Shown here piece after piece: positions 52,396 through 61,305 of a DNA stretch of 64,000 bases (position 1 is its first letter; the number at the start of each line of letters is the position of its first letter). The translations under genes and the position numbers were made by a program. The stretch spans positions 1 through 64,000 of the forward strand of contig JADFNB010000016.1 of the NCBI GenBank assembly GCA_022563595.1. Direction: 5' to 3'. The notes under the pieces are model-generated. The model saw only the letters and a program-made list of their open reading frames with translations, made no database searches and was not told the DNA's origin. This DNA is from Gemmatimonadota bacterium. Lineage in GTDB: Bacteria > Gemmatimonadota > Gemmatimonadetes > Gemmatimonadales > GWC2-71-9.

Positions 52396-53298
52396 GTGAA
52401 CACGCAACGCACCGATTTCCTCGTCGGACTCTTCATGTTGATCAGCGTCGGCATCGTCGTCGGTGCGCTGATCGCGACCAGCGGTCTGGGACAGAAGCGC
52501 TACGATCTGTTCATCCGGATCACATCGGCCAAGGCCCTGACGCAGGACACACGCGTCGTCCTCCGCGGACTGAGCGTGGGACGCGTGCGGCAGGTGAGCC
52601 CGGTAATCGATTCCACCACAGGCGCCATCACCTTCGTGGCCCGGCTATCGCTGCTGGACGAGTTTCCCAACGGGGAGAAACTGACCCTCCCCGTCGGCAC
52701 GCGCGCGGTGATCTCCCAGCCCACGCCGATCGCGCCCGCGGAGGTCGAGCTGGTGGTGCCCGACTCGTTCCCGGGGGCCTTCCTCACCGCAGGTGACACG
52801 ATCCCCTCAGACCGACTGGAGTCCGTGCTGGACGCGTTGGCCCAGATCGCGAACAACGCGCGCGGGGAGCTGAGCGGTGCGCTCGCCGACACGCGTTCCC
52901 TAATGGACCGCACTAATTCCGCGCTGCGCCAGACGCAGAGCTTGATGGCGGCCAACGGGCCGCTGATCCAGGAGGTGCTGACCAAGCTGTCCGCCAATCT
53001 CGATCGCACGAACCGCATCATGGCCGCCATCGAGCCGCGGATTGCACCGATGCACGACTCGATAACCGTGGTGCTCTCGGACACGCGCGTGCTGCTCCGC
53101 CGCATGGACAGCCTGGTGACGACCGCGCATGTCATCGCACTAGAGAACAAGGACGTGATCCGGGAGACGACGGCCCTGCTCTTGCGCTCCGCCCAGGTTC
53201 TGGAACATTTCGCCGATCAGGTGAGCCGGCGCCCGACCCGCATGCTGACGGGGGTTCGCCCGCCGCCCCGCCCGGACAGCACGAGGAGCGAACGGTGA
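52396..53298 (+). CDS. mlaD: MlaD-type MCE substrate-binding protein
   Basis: A 300-residue protein with one N-terminal membrane helix (FLVGLFMLISVGIVVGALIA) and an MCE domain (about 35-130; ALTQDTRVVLRGLSVGRVRQ, LPVGTRAVISQPTPIAPAEV). A long helical tail (140-280) follows, as in MCE proteins that form tubes across the periplasm. The C-terminal end is basic and proline-rich. GTG start; stop overlaps the next gene (GTGA). Confidence 0.9.
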   Translation: MNTQRTDFLVGLFMLISVGIVVGALIATSGLGQKRYDLFIRITSAKALTQDTRVVLRGLSVGRVRQVSPVIDSTTGAITFVARLSLLDEFPNGEKLTLPVGTRAVISQPTPIAPAEVELVVPDSFPGAFLTAGDTIPSDRLESVLDALAQIANNARGELSGALADTRSLMDRTNSALRQTQSLMAANGPLIQEVLTKLSANLDRTNRIMAAIEPRIAPMHDSITVVLSDTRVLLRRMDSLVTTAHVIALENKDVIRETTALLLRSAQVLEHFADQVSRRPTRMLTGVRPPPRPDSTRSER

Positions 53299-55235
53299 AA
53301 TACACGCTGCTTCACCCGCCGACATTCTCCGTGGAGGCCATCGCGGACGCGCTCACAGCCGAGCAGGTCGCTGCCGTGGAGGTGACCATGCCCGGCGAGC
53401 TGCGTCCACGGGGCATGCCCACGGCCCTCGTGCTCGACAGCGAGAGCCTGGACCGTTTCCCACCGGGCGACCTGCGCCGTTTCGTGGACGAGGGCGGCGC
53501 GGTCATCGCCATAGGAGCGCCCGACGAGCGCGACCTTTCCGATCGGGTCCAAGAGAAGCTGGTCAGCGCCTATCTGCCGCAGCCGTATGGGGAGCGCCAG
53601 CTCCTGGTCGCACTCCGCTCGGCGTACCGCGAGGCGCTGGCGCGGACCGACGCATCCCGTGCGCGACACGAAGCGGCCAACCGCACCCGCGAGCTGAACG
53701 AGCTGACGCGCATCGGGATGGCGCTCTCGACCGAGCGTGACCTCAATACGCTGCTCGAGATGATCCTCTTCCAAGCGCGCCGGCTGACCAACGCCGACGC
53801 CGCCAGCCTGTACCTGGTGGAGGAGCCGGAGGACGGCGAGAAGTGCCTGCGCTTCAAACTCTCCCAGAACTATTCGCGTCCCGAGATCCCGCTCGTGGAG
53901 TTCACGATCCCGTTCAACCGGGCGAGCATCGCCGGATACGTGGCGAGCACCGGCGAGCCACTCGTGATAGAGGACGCCTACGAGCTGCCGGAAGATGGCG
54001 AGTACGGCTTCAATCGATCGATCGATGAGAAGTACGGCTATCGCACGAAATCGATGCTCACGATCCCGATGACCGACCACAAGGGCGAGGTGATCGGGGT
54101 GTTGCAGCTCATCAACCGCAAGCGCGATTTCGAGACGAAGCTCACCGTCCCCGAGGCTTTCGGGCGCGAGATAACCACCTTCAGCGGTCGCACCGTCGAG
54201 CTGGTTGCGTCGCTCGCCGGCCAGGCGGCAGTCTCGATCGAGAACAGCCAGCTCTACCAGAGCATCGAGCAACTCTTCGAGGGGTTCGTCAAGGCGGCGG
54301 TAACCGCGATCGAGCAACGCGATCCGACGACGTACGGGCACTCCGGCCGGGTCGCGTCGAAGACGGTGGCGCTCGCGGAGACGGTGGACCGCGCCGGTGA
54401 CGGGCAATACAAGCACGTCTCCTTCACGCGCCAGGACCTGCGTGAGATTCGCTACGCCGGACTGCTGCACGACTTCGGCAAGGTCGGCGTGCGGGAGCAG
54501 GTACTCGTCAAGGCGAAGAAGCTCTACGCCACCGATCTCGCGCTCCTCCGCCAGCGGTTCGCGTTCATACGCCGCACTACCGAACGCGATTTCCACGAGC
54601 AACGGGCACAGTATCTCGAGGAACACGGGTCGAACGGATACGAGGATTTCTGCCGCACGTTGCGCCAGAGCCACGAGCAGCGTCTCGCCGAGTTGGACGA
54701 GTTCATGAAGCTCGTGCTCGAATCGAACGAGCCAACGGTTCTCCCGGAGGGCAGCTTCGAGGAGCTGCTCCATTACGCCGAGGAGTACTACGAGGATTTC
54801 GAGGGAAACGAGCAACCATATCTGACCGGTGACGAGATCCGCTTCCTGACGATCCGCAAGGGGAGTCTCGACGAGCAGGAACGGCTCGAGATCGAGAGCC
54901 ACGTTTCCCACACCTACCAGTTCCTGCTTCAGATCCCGTGGACCAAGGAGCTGCAGAACATTCCGTACATCGCCTACGGGCACCATGAGAAACTGAACGG
55001 GAGTGGATACCCGCGAAAGATCGCGGGCGTAGAGATCCCGATCCAGACGCGCATGATGACCATCTCGGATATCTTCGACGCGCTCACCGCCTCGGATCGG
55101 CCGTACAAACGCGCCGTGCCGTTACCGCGGGCGTTGGATATCATGGACGAGGAAGTGAAGGGCGGGATGCTGGACGGCGAGCTGTTCCGGCTCTTCACCG
55201 AAGCGAAGGTGTTCGACCAGACGGACGGGGACTAG
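53295..55235 (+). CDS. GAF/HD-GYP-domain signalling protein
   Basis: A 646-residue cytosolic protein. Residues 1-105 look like a receiver-type fold without obvious phosphoacceptor, 110-140 a coiled coil, and 145-330 a GAF domain (LLEMILFQARRLTNADAASL, SMLTIPMTDHKGEVIGVLQL). The HD-GYP domain has GHSGRVA, LLHDFGKVGV (390-399) and HHEKLNGSGYP (562-572) and DIFDALTASDRPYK. Between the HD and GYP motifs an insertion of roughly 110 residues is present. It may degrade cyclic di-GMP, with activity controlled by the GAF ligand. Its coupling to the Mla genes is unusual. Confidence 0.87.
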   Translation: MKYTLLHPPTFSVEAIADALTAEQVAAVEVTMPGELRPRGMPTALVLDSESLDRFPPGDLRRFVDEGGAVIAIGAPDERDLSDRVQEKLVSAYLPQPYGERQLLVALRSAYREALARTDASRARHEAANRTRELNELTRIGMALSTERDLNTLLEMILFQARRLTNADAASLYLVEEPEDGEKCLRFKLSQNYSRPEIPLVEFTIPFNRASIAGYVASTGEPLVIEDAYELPEDGEYGFNRSIDEKYGYRTKSMLTIPMTDHKGEVIGVLQLINRKRDFETKLTVPEAFGREITTFSGRTVELVASLAGQAAVSIENSQLYQSIEQLFEGFVKAAVTAIEQRDPTTYGHSGRVASKTVALAETVDRAGDGQYKHVSFTRQDLREIRYAGLLHDFGKVGVREQVLVKAKKLYATDLALLRQRFAFIRRTTERDFHEQRAQYLEEHGSNGYEDFCRTLRQSHEQRLAELDEFMKLVLESNEPTVLPEGSFEELLHYAEEYYEDFEGNEQPYLTGDEIRFLTIRKGSLDEQERLEIESHVSHTYQFLLQIPWTKELQNIPYIAYGHHEKLNGSGYPRKIAGVEIPIQTRMMTISDIFDALTASDRPYKRAVPLPRALDIMDEEVKGGMLDGELFRLFTEAKVFDQTDGD

Positions 55236-55238
55236 CCC

Positions 55239-55257
55239 CAGCGGCTCTCAGCCGCTG
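55239..55257 (+). terminator. Hairpin after the GAF/HD-GYP gene
   Basis: CAGCGGCT (55239-55246) pairs perfectly with AGCCGCTG (55250-55257) around ctc, just four bases beyond the stop codon. There is no T-run, so it is at most a weak or factor-dependent terminator between converging genes. Confidence 0.45.
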
Positions 55258-55274
55258 TCCACCACCTCTCCGGC

Positions 55275-55300
55275 AGATCCTTCGCTGCGCTCAGGATGAC
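55275..55300. repeat. Intergenic CAGGATGAC repeat that supplies the hyuB stop
   Basis: The unit AGATCCTTCGCTGCGCTCAG at 55275, ending GGATGAC at 55300, repeats that at 38002. Read on the minus strand, GTCATCCTGA gives the last residues and the TGA stop of hyuB. Confidence 0.6.
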
Positions 55301-56838
55301 GTCGCCGACAGGTCCTCGGGCGCGCCCCAGCCTCCACCTCCGGGGGTTTCGATCCGCAGCACGTCACCGGGCCGCATGGTGAGCGCGATCCTGCCCGGAA
55401 CCGGTTCGCCGTTGAAAAAATTCTCACCGCATTTCCCCGGCTCGCCGCCATGGCCACCGCCCGGCGCGTACCGTCTTCGTTCGCCGATCAGGCTGGCGTC
55501 TATCTCCGTCAGCGCCTCGTACTCGCGGATCACACCATCGCCGCCGCGGTGTATCCCGGCGCCGCCGGAACCGGCACGCAACGCATAGACGCGTATCCGC
55601 ATCGGATGTTCCAGCTCGAACACCTCGACGGGCGTGTTCCGGGTGTTGGACATGCCGACGTGGATGCCCGAGGGGCCGTCACCCGTCGACGACGCTCCCT
55701 GCCCACCACCGAGAGTCTCGTAGTACGTCCAGCCGTCCCCGCCAAAGACCATGTTGTTCATCGTACCTTGACCCTGCGCGGGGACGTCCGCACACTCGGC
55801 CAGCGCACTGAACAGGAGATCGGTGATGCGCTGCGACGTCTCAACGTTCCCTGCGGCGACCGGCCGCGGCCACGCGGCATTCACCACCGTGCCCGCCGGG
55901 GCATAGACGGTGACCGCGCGCTGTACGCCGCCGTTCGTCGGGACGTCACCTGCGAGACACCGCACCACGAACAGCACGGCCGAACGGGTCACGGCAATCG
56001 GGCAGTTGACGTTGCCCGCCGTGGCCGGCGCGGTGCCGGTGAAGTCCATACGGAGGCGCCCGCCTTTCGCGGTGATCACCACCCGCAACTCGATGTCGTC
56101 GTCGGTGACACCGTCGCCTTCCAAGCAGTCGCGCGCTTCGTACCTTCCGTCCGGTACGCGCGCGGCGAGTGCCGCCACCGTTCGGCGTTCGGCGTAGTCC
56201 AGGAGATCCCGCACCGCGCCTTCCACGTATTCCCGTCCCCAGCGCGCGAGCATCGCACGGTATCGCTCGGCACCCCGCTCGCACGCCGCCAGCTGCGCCG
56301 CGAGATCGCCGCGTCGCATCTCCGGTGTGCGCACATTCGCGAGCAGCAGACGCTCGATATCGCGGTCTGTCTTCCCGGCTCTCGCCCACCGTACCGGCGG
56401 GATCACCAGACCCTCCTCGAAGATGGAGTGGGAGGTGGGCGGCATGCTCCCGGGTGTGGCGCCGCCAACGTCCGAGTGGTGCGCCCGCACCACCGCATAC
56501 GCGCCGACTTCGTCCCCGTCCGCGCGGACGGCGTGCACCAGCGTGATATCGGGCAGGTGGGTACCGCCGGTGTACGGATCGTTCACGATGTAAGTCTCGT
56601 CCGGCGCCGGCGACAGCGCCCGTACCGCCATCACCGCTTCCGGCATCGCACCGAGGTGCACGGGAATGTGTGCGGCCTGCGCGATCATCTGCCCGTCCGC
56701 GGTGAAGAGCGCAGCGGAAGAATCCCTCCGCTCGCGGATGTTGGGCGAGAGCGCGCTCGCCACCAGCACCACGCCCATCTCCTCCGCGACGCCGGCGAAG
56801 ACATGGGCCATGACCTCGAGACCGATGGCGTCGAGCAT
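55291..56838 (-). CDS. hyuB: Hydantoinase B/oxoprolinase-family subunit
   Basis: A 515-residue HyuB. Motifs: ALSPNIRERRDSSAALFTAD, AHIPVHLGAMPEAV, YIVNDPYTGGTHLPDITLVH and the late GGGGWGAPED. With HyuA it forms an ATP-dependent amidohydrolase for hydantoins or 5-oxoproline-like lactams. Only the final three residues and the stop derive from an intergenic repeat. ATG six bases downstream of the hyuA stop. Confidence 0.92.
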   Translation of the reverse strand: MLDAIGLEVMAHVFAGVAEEMGVVLVASALSPNIRERRDSSAALFTADGQMIAQAAHIPVHLGAMPEAVMAVRALSPAPDETYIVNDPYTGGTHLPDITLVHAVRADGDEVGAYAVVRAHHSDVGGATPGSMPPTSHSIFEEGLVIPPVRWARAGKTDRDIERLLLANVRTPEMRRGDLAAQLAACERGAERYRAMLARWGREYVEGAVRDLLDYAERRTVAALAARVPDGRYEARDCLEGDGVTDDDIELRVVITAKGGRLRMDFTGTAPATAGNVNCPIAVTRSAVLFVVRCLAGDVPTNGGVQRAVTVYAPAGTVVNAAWPRPVAAGNVETSQRITDLLFSALAECADVPAQGQGTMNNMVFGGDGWTYYETLGGGQGASSTGDGPSGIHVGMSNTRNTPVEVFELEHPMRIRVYALRAGSGGAGIHRGGDGVIREYEALTEIDASLIGERRRYAPGGGHGGEPGKCGENFFNGEPVPGRIALTMRPGDVLRIETPGGGGWGAPEDLSATSS

Positions 56839-56843
56839 GGCAG

Positions 56844-58793
56844 TCAGGCGGTGAGAGGGTGAGAAGATGTAGAGTCAGGTTCCACGATCAAGGCGCCCGT
56901 TCCGTGCACCGTGGCATGCCAACCCGCCTCGATCCGCACCGTCGAGTCTTCCAGTGGAATAGTGATCGGTCCCTCCAGGATGTTGCCCGGCCTCAATTCC
57001 TTGCGTCTTTCCATCATGCCATCCTTCCATCCTTCCATCTTTTCCGCCCCGACCCCACCTCGCATCCCCACCACCCGCACGTTCACCACCTCCACCTGAC
57101 GATCATGGTCGGCATGCCCGTAGCGCTCCGCGTGAATCCGATGGAACGCTGCGCACGTTGCGGCGGGACCGTTATCGGCGGGCACCGAAAGCTCGTATCC
57201 CTGGCCCGGGTATCGGCAATCGGCGAACCAAGCGACCGTGGCGCCGGTGAGCGAGGCCCGCACCTTCGATTCCGGTTCCAGGAACGCGCGTTCCCACTCG
57301 GCAGGCGCCAACTCGGTAGCGATCTGATGCAGCGATGCCATCGCCTCGACGCGGGCCGGCGCCGTCGCCAGTCCCAGGGCCGAGAGGACGCCGGCGTGCG
57401 GCGGGATCACGGCACGTGTCATCCCCAGATTCTCCGCCAACCGGCAGGTGAACAGCGGTCCCGCCCCGCCGAACGGCACCAGCGTCATCGCACGCGGATC
57501 GAGCCCGCGCTCGACGCTCACGCGACGCAACGCGCGCACCATAGTCGCCACGGTGACCTCGACGATCCCCTCGGCACATCGCTCGAGTGGCAGACCGGCC
57601 GACTCGGCGACGCGCCCCACGGCACGGCGGGCCGCCACCAGATCGAGCGTGAGTTCCGATGCCAGCGGTGCCGCGGGATCCAGCCAGCCAAGTACCAGTA
57701 CCGCGTCCGTCACCGTCGCGTCGGTCCCGCCCTTACCGTAGCAGGCCGGCCCCGGTACTGCACCGGCGCTCCGGGGTCCCACGCGGAGCGCGCCCCCTTC
57801 GTCGACCCAGGCGACGCTCCCGCCGCCCGCGCCCACGGTCTCGATCAGCACGTTCGGCAACGCCAACGGCACGCCACCGATTTCGCCGCCGCTCTCCAGC
57901 AGCGGCTCACCCTCGACCACGACGCTCGCGTCCGCGCTCGTACCACCCATGTCGAGGGTCAACAGGTTGCGATCGCCCACCATCGCGGCGACCAGTCGCG
58001 CCCCTTCGACGCCGCCGGCCGGTCCGGAGAGCGCCAGCGATGTGGCACGTTGCGATGCCTGTGCCGGGTCGAGCGTCCCACCGTTCGAGGCCATGATACG
58101 CACCTGGTGCATTCCGCGGCGTTTCGCTTCCGCTGCGAGCCGGCCGACATATCCCCCCACGACCGGCCGCAGAAACGCCTCGGCGACCGTGGTGCACACG
58201 CGCTCGTACTCCCGGAAGACCGGCAGGAGATCGGCGCTCGCTACTACTGCGACCGCGGGGAACGCGTCGCGGACTGCGCCGGCAAGCGTCCGCTCGTGGC
58301 TGGCGTCGCGGAAGCTGAACAGCAGCGCGATGGCCACGGCCTCGGGGTCGAGGACACGCAGCACCGCGACGACGCGGTCGACCTCCTCGGGCGTGAGCGC
58401 CTGGACGACGCCTTGCGCGCCGATGCGCTCACGGACACCCACCACTCGCTCACGCTCGACCAACGGCGCAGCGTGATGCCGGGTGAGATCGTACAGGCCG
58501 GCGCGCTCCTGACGCCTGAGCCATAGGAGATCCTCGAAGCCGGCGGTAGTGAGCAGCGCTACCTTGGCGCCGCGCCGTTCCAGGAGCGCGTTCGTGGCGA
58601 TGGTCGTCCCGTGCAGCATCGTACCGACATCCATGTCGCCGGCTGCGTCGACGGCGTTCCAATTGCCACGTGCCGGATCGTCAGGGGTGGACGGAACCTT
58701 GGTGACGCGCACGGCGCCGTCCGGTTCCAGGGCCACGAGATCGGTAAACGTGCCCCCGACGTCTACGCCCAGCCGCGCTAGCTCCGCCGCCAT
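56844..58793 (-). CDS. hyuA: Hydantoinase A/oxoprolinase-family subunit
   Basis: A 649-residue HyuA with actin-like ATPase fold. N-terminal LGVDVGGTFTDLVALEPDG, GTTIATNALLERRGAKVALL and central LTLDMGGTSADASVV are family motifs; LVPFGGAGPLFTCRL follows. Around residues 584-600 a run KMEGWKDGMMERRKE interrupts the usual C-terminal sequence. It is encoded by four GATGGAAG-type octamers (57010-57040), evidently an inserted repeat kept in frame. The start overlaps the lnt end by 16 bases. Confidence 0.9.
   Translation of the reverse strand: MAAELARLGVDVGGTFTDLVALEPDGAVRVTKVPSTPDDPARGNWNAVDAAGDMDVGTMLHGTTIATNALLERRGAKVALLTTAGFEDLLWLRRQERAGLYDLTRHHAAPLVERERVVGVRERIGAQGVVQALTPEEVDRVVAVLRVLDPEAVAIALLFSFRDASHERTLAGAVRDAFPAVAVVASADLLPVFREYERVCTTVAEAFLRPVVGGYVGRLAAEAKRRGMHQVRIMASNGGTLDPAQASQRATSLALSGPAGGVEGARLVAAMVGDRNLLTLDMGGTSADASVVVEGEPLLESGGEIGGVPLALPNVLIETVGAGGGSVAWVDEGGALRVGPRSAGAVPGPACYGKGGTDATVTDAVLVLGWLDPAAPLASELTLDLVAARRAVGRVAESAGLPLERCAEGIVEVTVATMVRALRRVSVERGLDPRAMTLVPFGGAGPLFTCRLAENLGMTRAVIPPHAGVLSALGLATAPARVEAMASLHQIATELAPAEWERAFLEPESKVRASLTGATVAWFADCRYPGQGYELSVPADNGPAATCAAFHRIHAERYGHADHDRQVEVVNVRVVGMRGGVGAEKMEGWKDGMMERRKELRPGNILEGPITIPLEDSTVRIEAGWHATVHGTGALIVEPDSTSSHPLTA
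57010..57040. repeat. Octamer repeat inside hyuA
   Basis: On the minus strand the units GATGGAAG, GATGGAAG, GATGGCAT and GATGGAAA run in tandem. The same octamer family is at 19205-19285. Confidence 0.6.
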
Positions 58794-60301
58794 GAAGCGA
58801 ACCCGACGAGCAGAGCCGTGCCCACGAGGCTCAGCAGTCCAACCCAGTCTCCGAGCCGGGTGTAGAGGGGTACCGTATCGCTGGTCACCAGCACGTCAGC
58901 CGAATGCAACCGCCGGTTCAATGGCGTGAGCCCGTAGGCACGACCCAACGGGTCGACGAAACCTGAGATACCTGAGTTGCCGGCACGTGCGATGCCCACA
59001 CGGTTCTCGATCGCCCGCATCACGAGGTGCGCGAAATGCTGGTACGGCGCGCTCGTCTCACCGAACCAGGCATCGTTAGTGATGTTGACTACGAAATCGG
59101 CTCCCATCGCCCGGTAGCGGCGCGTCATGTCTTCGAAAGCCGATTCGTAGCAGATCAGCAGGCCGAACGGGCCGAGCCCAGCATCGTACAACACGCCGGG
59201 CTCACCTACGCTGAACCCACCAAAGAAGCGGAGGTCGAACCAGCCCGGGTTCACGAACGGAACCCGCTCGACAATCGGCACGAGATACCGCTTGTGATAA
59301 GGAGGGTTCCCGGCGCGCGATCCGTTGCGGTCAAACAGGAACGCCGCGTTCCAATGGTCCAAGCGGCCGGTCTCGTAAGGCACGTAGTCGATGCTGCCGA
59401 CCAGGGTCGGCGTCGCCGCTGCCCGAACGTGGGCGCTGATCGCCTGTTCCCAGCCCGGTCGGTGATAGAACGAGGGCACGACCGCCTCGGGCCAGATCAC
59501 CAGGTCGGGCGCGGAAGAATCGATGGCCGCCTGTGACAGCGCCAACAGATCGCGAAAGTTCTCCAGCTGTTTCTCCTCGACCCACTTCTCGCTGAACCCG
59601 ACGTTCGGCTGGACCAAGGCAATCGTCCCGACGGGTCGCGGCGTGATCGTGCGGGCGCGCAACGCGCCGTAACCGAGCGCGGCGACCACACCCGCTCCGA
59701 CGGCGATGACCGGTCGAATCGCGCGGCTCTCCCGACGCCGCAGCCAGGCGAGCGCGAGCGCGGTGTTGGCGAGCACGAGCAGGAAGGTGACGCCTCGGGC
59801 TCCCACGATGTCGGCGATCTGCACCAGGATCGGGTAGCCGGTGAGCGACGTCCCTAGCCCCAGCCACGGGAAGCGCACGTCACCCTGATGGCCGATCCAC
59901 CATTCGAGCGCCGTCCAACCTATCGGCAACACGATCAATAGCGACAGCTTCGTCCGTTGGACGATCCATCCGACCACGCCGAACAGGGCCGCGCCGTACA
60001 TGCCGAGAATCACGATCGTCGCCGCGTACCCTGCTGCCGCAAGCGGTGTGAAGTGCCACAGTGCAACGACGATCCAATACAGTACCGTCCCGCTGGTTGC
60101 CAATCCGAACCAGAACCCCTGTACCAGCCGGCGCCGCAGCGGACGCTCGTCATCGGCACTCGCGACGAGGAGCCACACGGCGGGGACGAGACAGGTGAAT
60201 GACGGGAGAATCAGGTGGAACGGCGGGTAAGCCAGCGCGAAGAGCAGCCCGCCCGCCAAGACGAGCGCCCAGTCGTTCTTCGGGAGGACGAGCGCTCTCA
60301 C
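58778..60301 (-). CDS. lnt: Apolipoprotein N-acyltransferase
   Basis: A 507-residue inner-membrane enzyme that adds the third acyl chain to lipoproteins. About six N-terminal membrane helices (WALVLAGGLLFALAYPPFHL) are followed by a nitrilase domain. The triad is Glu272 (WPEAVV), Lys337 (YHKRYLVP) and Cys384 (ICYESAFED), close to the E. coli numbering. GTG at 60301 overlaps the upstream stop (GTGA) and matches the family start; an upstream GTG would add 42 residues with no resemblance. It fits with lolA at 29.5 kb and the many lipoproteins. Confidence 0.94.
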   Translation of the reverse strand: MRALVLPKNDWALVLAGGLLFALAYPPFHLILPSFTCLVPAVWLLVASADDERPLRRRLVQGFWFGLATSGTVLYWIVVALWHFTPLAAAGYAATIVILGMYGAALFGVVGWIVQRTKLSLLIVLPIGWTALEWWIGHQGDVRFPWLGLGTSLTGYPILVQIADIVGARGVTFLLVLANTALALAWLRRRESRAIRPVIAVGAGVVAALGYGALRARTITPRPVGTIALVQPNVGFSEKWVEEKQLENFRDLLALSQAAIDSSAPDLVIWPEAVVPSFYHRPGWEQAISAHVRAAATPTLVGSIDYVPYETGRLDHWNAAFLFDRNGSRAGNPPYHKRYLVPIVERVPFVNPGWFDLRFFGGFSVGEPGVLYDAGLGPFGLLICYESAFEDMTRRYRAMGADFVVNITNDAWFGETSAPYQHFAHLVMRAIENRVGIARAGNSGISGFVDPLGRAYGLTPLNRRLHSADVLVTSDTVPLYTRLGDWVGLLSLVGTALLVGFASWRRS

Positions 60302-61305
60302 ACGGCGACCGCGCGGCCTTCCTTCGCCGAGCGGTAGATCGCTTCGATGGTTCGGTGAAGGAGGACCTGGTCGTCGATCGAGGGCGCCTGCACCTCCCCG
60401 CGCACAGCTGCCAGGAACGTCGCCCACTCCGCGCGATAGGAGGTCGCGAACGGGTTCTCACGTCCCGACGCGCCCGAAGGAGTCACGTTTACCGGCGCTC
60501 CGTGCAGTTCCTTGAACACCCGGAGCGGCGAGACGCGGGCCGACCCATCCTCGCCCATCACATCCACCCAGAAGCGTTCCTGGTCTCCCACATATCGCCA
60601 CGCCACATCGACGAAGATCGTGAAGTCGTTCTCGCATCGCACTAGCGCGCAGCCGGCGTCCTCGAGTTCGGAATCTGCCGGCCCTTGCAGTGACGCGGTC
60701 ACCTCGATCGGCGTGGGTTTGTCCGCGAGCCAGATGCTGAGATCGAGCACGGCGAGCCCGAGATCCAGCATCGCGCCACCACCCGCCTGCGCCAGGCGTT
60801 GCCGCCATCCCAGCTCCGCGCGCGCCGGACGAAACTGGTACCAACCCGCCCGTATACCGCGGAGCGATCCCAGCTCGCCACCCAAGACGAATCCACGCAC
60901 TGCCTGCACTTCGGTGCGGTAGCGGTGGTTCATCCCCACTATGACCGGGTGACCGGCCCGCGCCTGCGCCGCGATGATCTGCTCGACTCCCGCGGCCGTG
61001 AGCGCGAGTGGACGCTCGCACAGAACGGCCACACCCGCCGACAGAGCCGTCTCGACATAGATCTGGTGCAGATGGTTCGGCGTGCATATCACCACGGCAT
61101 CGGGGCGGCCGATACGGAGCAGATTTTCAATATCGTCGTATGTGTCGCGGATGTCGAACCGGGCCGCGAGGGCCCGTGCCTTCGGCATGTCGATGTCGCA
61201 GACGCCGACGATCTCCACATTGTCGTGGCTCGCGAGTGCGGGCAGATGCGCGACCTGTGCGACCGCTCCCATCCCTATGACACCGATTCGCGTGGGCTTG
61301 GTCAT
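60298..61305 (-). CDS. Gfo/Idh/MocA-family oxidoreductase
   Basis: A 335-residue NAD(P)-dependent oxidoreductase with Rossmann start RIGVIGMGAVAQVAHLPALA and VICTPNHLHQIYVETALSAG. The family EKP motif, which carries the catalytic Lys, is ERP here (VLCERPLAL), so catalysis might differ or be lost. GMNHRYRTEVQAVR follows. The substrate, perhaps a sugar, is unknown. ATGA overlap with the barrel gene. Confidence 0.87.
   Translation of the reverse strand: MTKPTRIGVIGMGAVAQVAHLPALASHDNVEIVGVCDIDMPKARALAARFDIRDTYDDIENLLRIGRPDAVVICTPNHLHQIYVETALSAGVAVLCERPLALTAAGVEQIIAAQARAGHPVIVGMNHRYRTEVQAVRGFVLGGELGSLRGIRAGWYQFRPARAELGWRQRLAQAGGGAMLDLGLAVLDLSIWLADKPTPIEVTASLQGPADSELEDAGCALVRCENDFTIFVDVAWRYVGDQERFWVDVMGEDGSARVSPLRVFKELHGAPVNVTPSGASGRENPFATSYRAEWATFLAAVRGEVQAPSIDDQVLLHRTIEAIYRSAKEGRAVAV

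Noticed and set aside
53217-54986. 589-codon minus-strand frame opposite the HD-GYP gene
   Set aside because: Shadow; plus strand has GAF and HD-GYP motifs.
56859-58526. 555-codon plus-strand frame opposite hyuA
   Set aside because: Shadow of hyuA; no start context or motif.
60302-60427. Longer N-terminus for lnt reaching 60427
   Set aside because: The added residues lie inside the upstream oxidoreductase gene and lack family resemblance; the GTGA overlap at 60301 is better.
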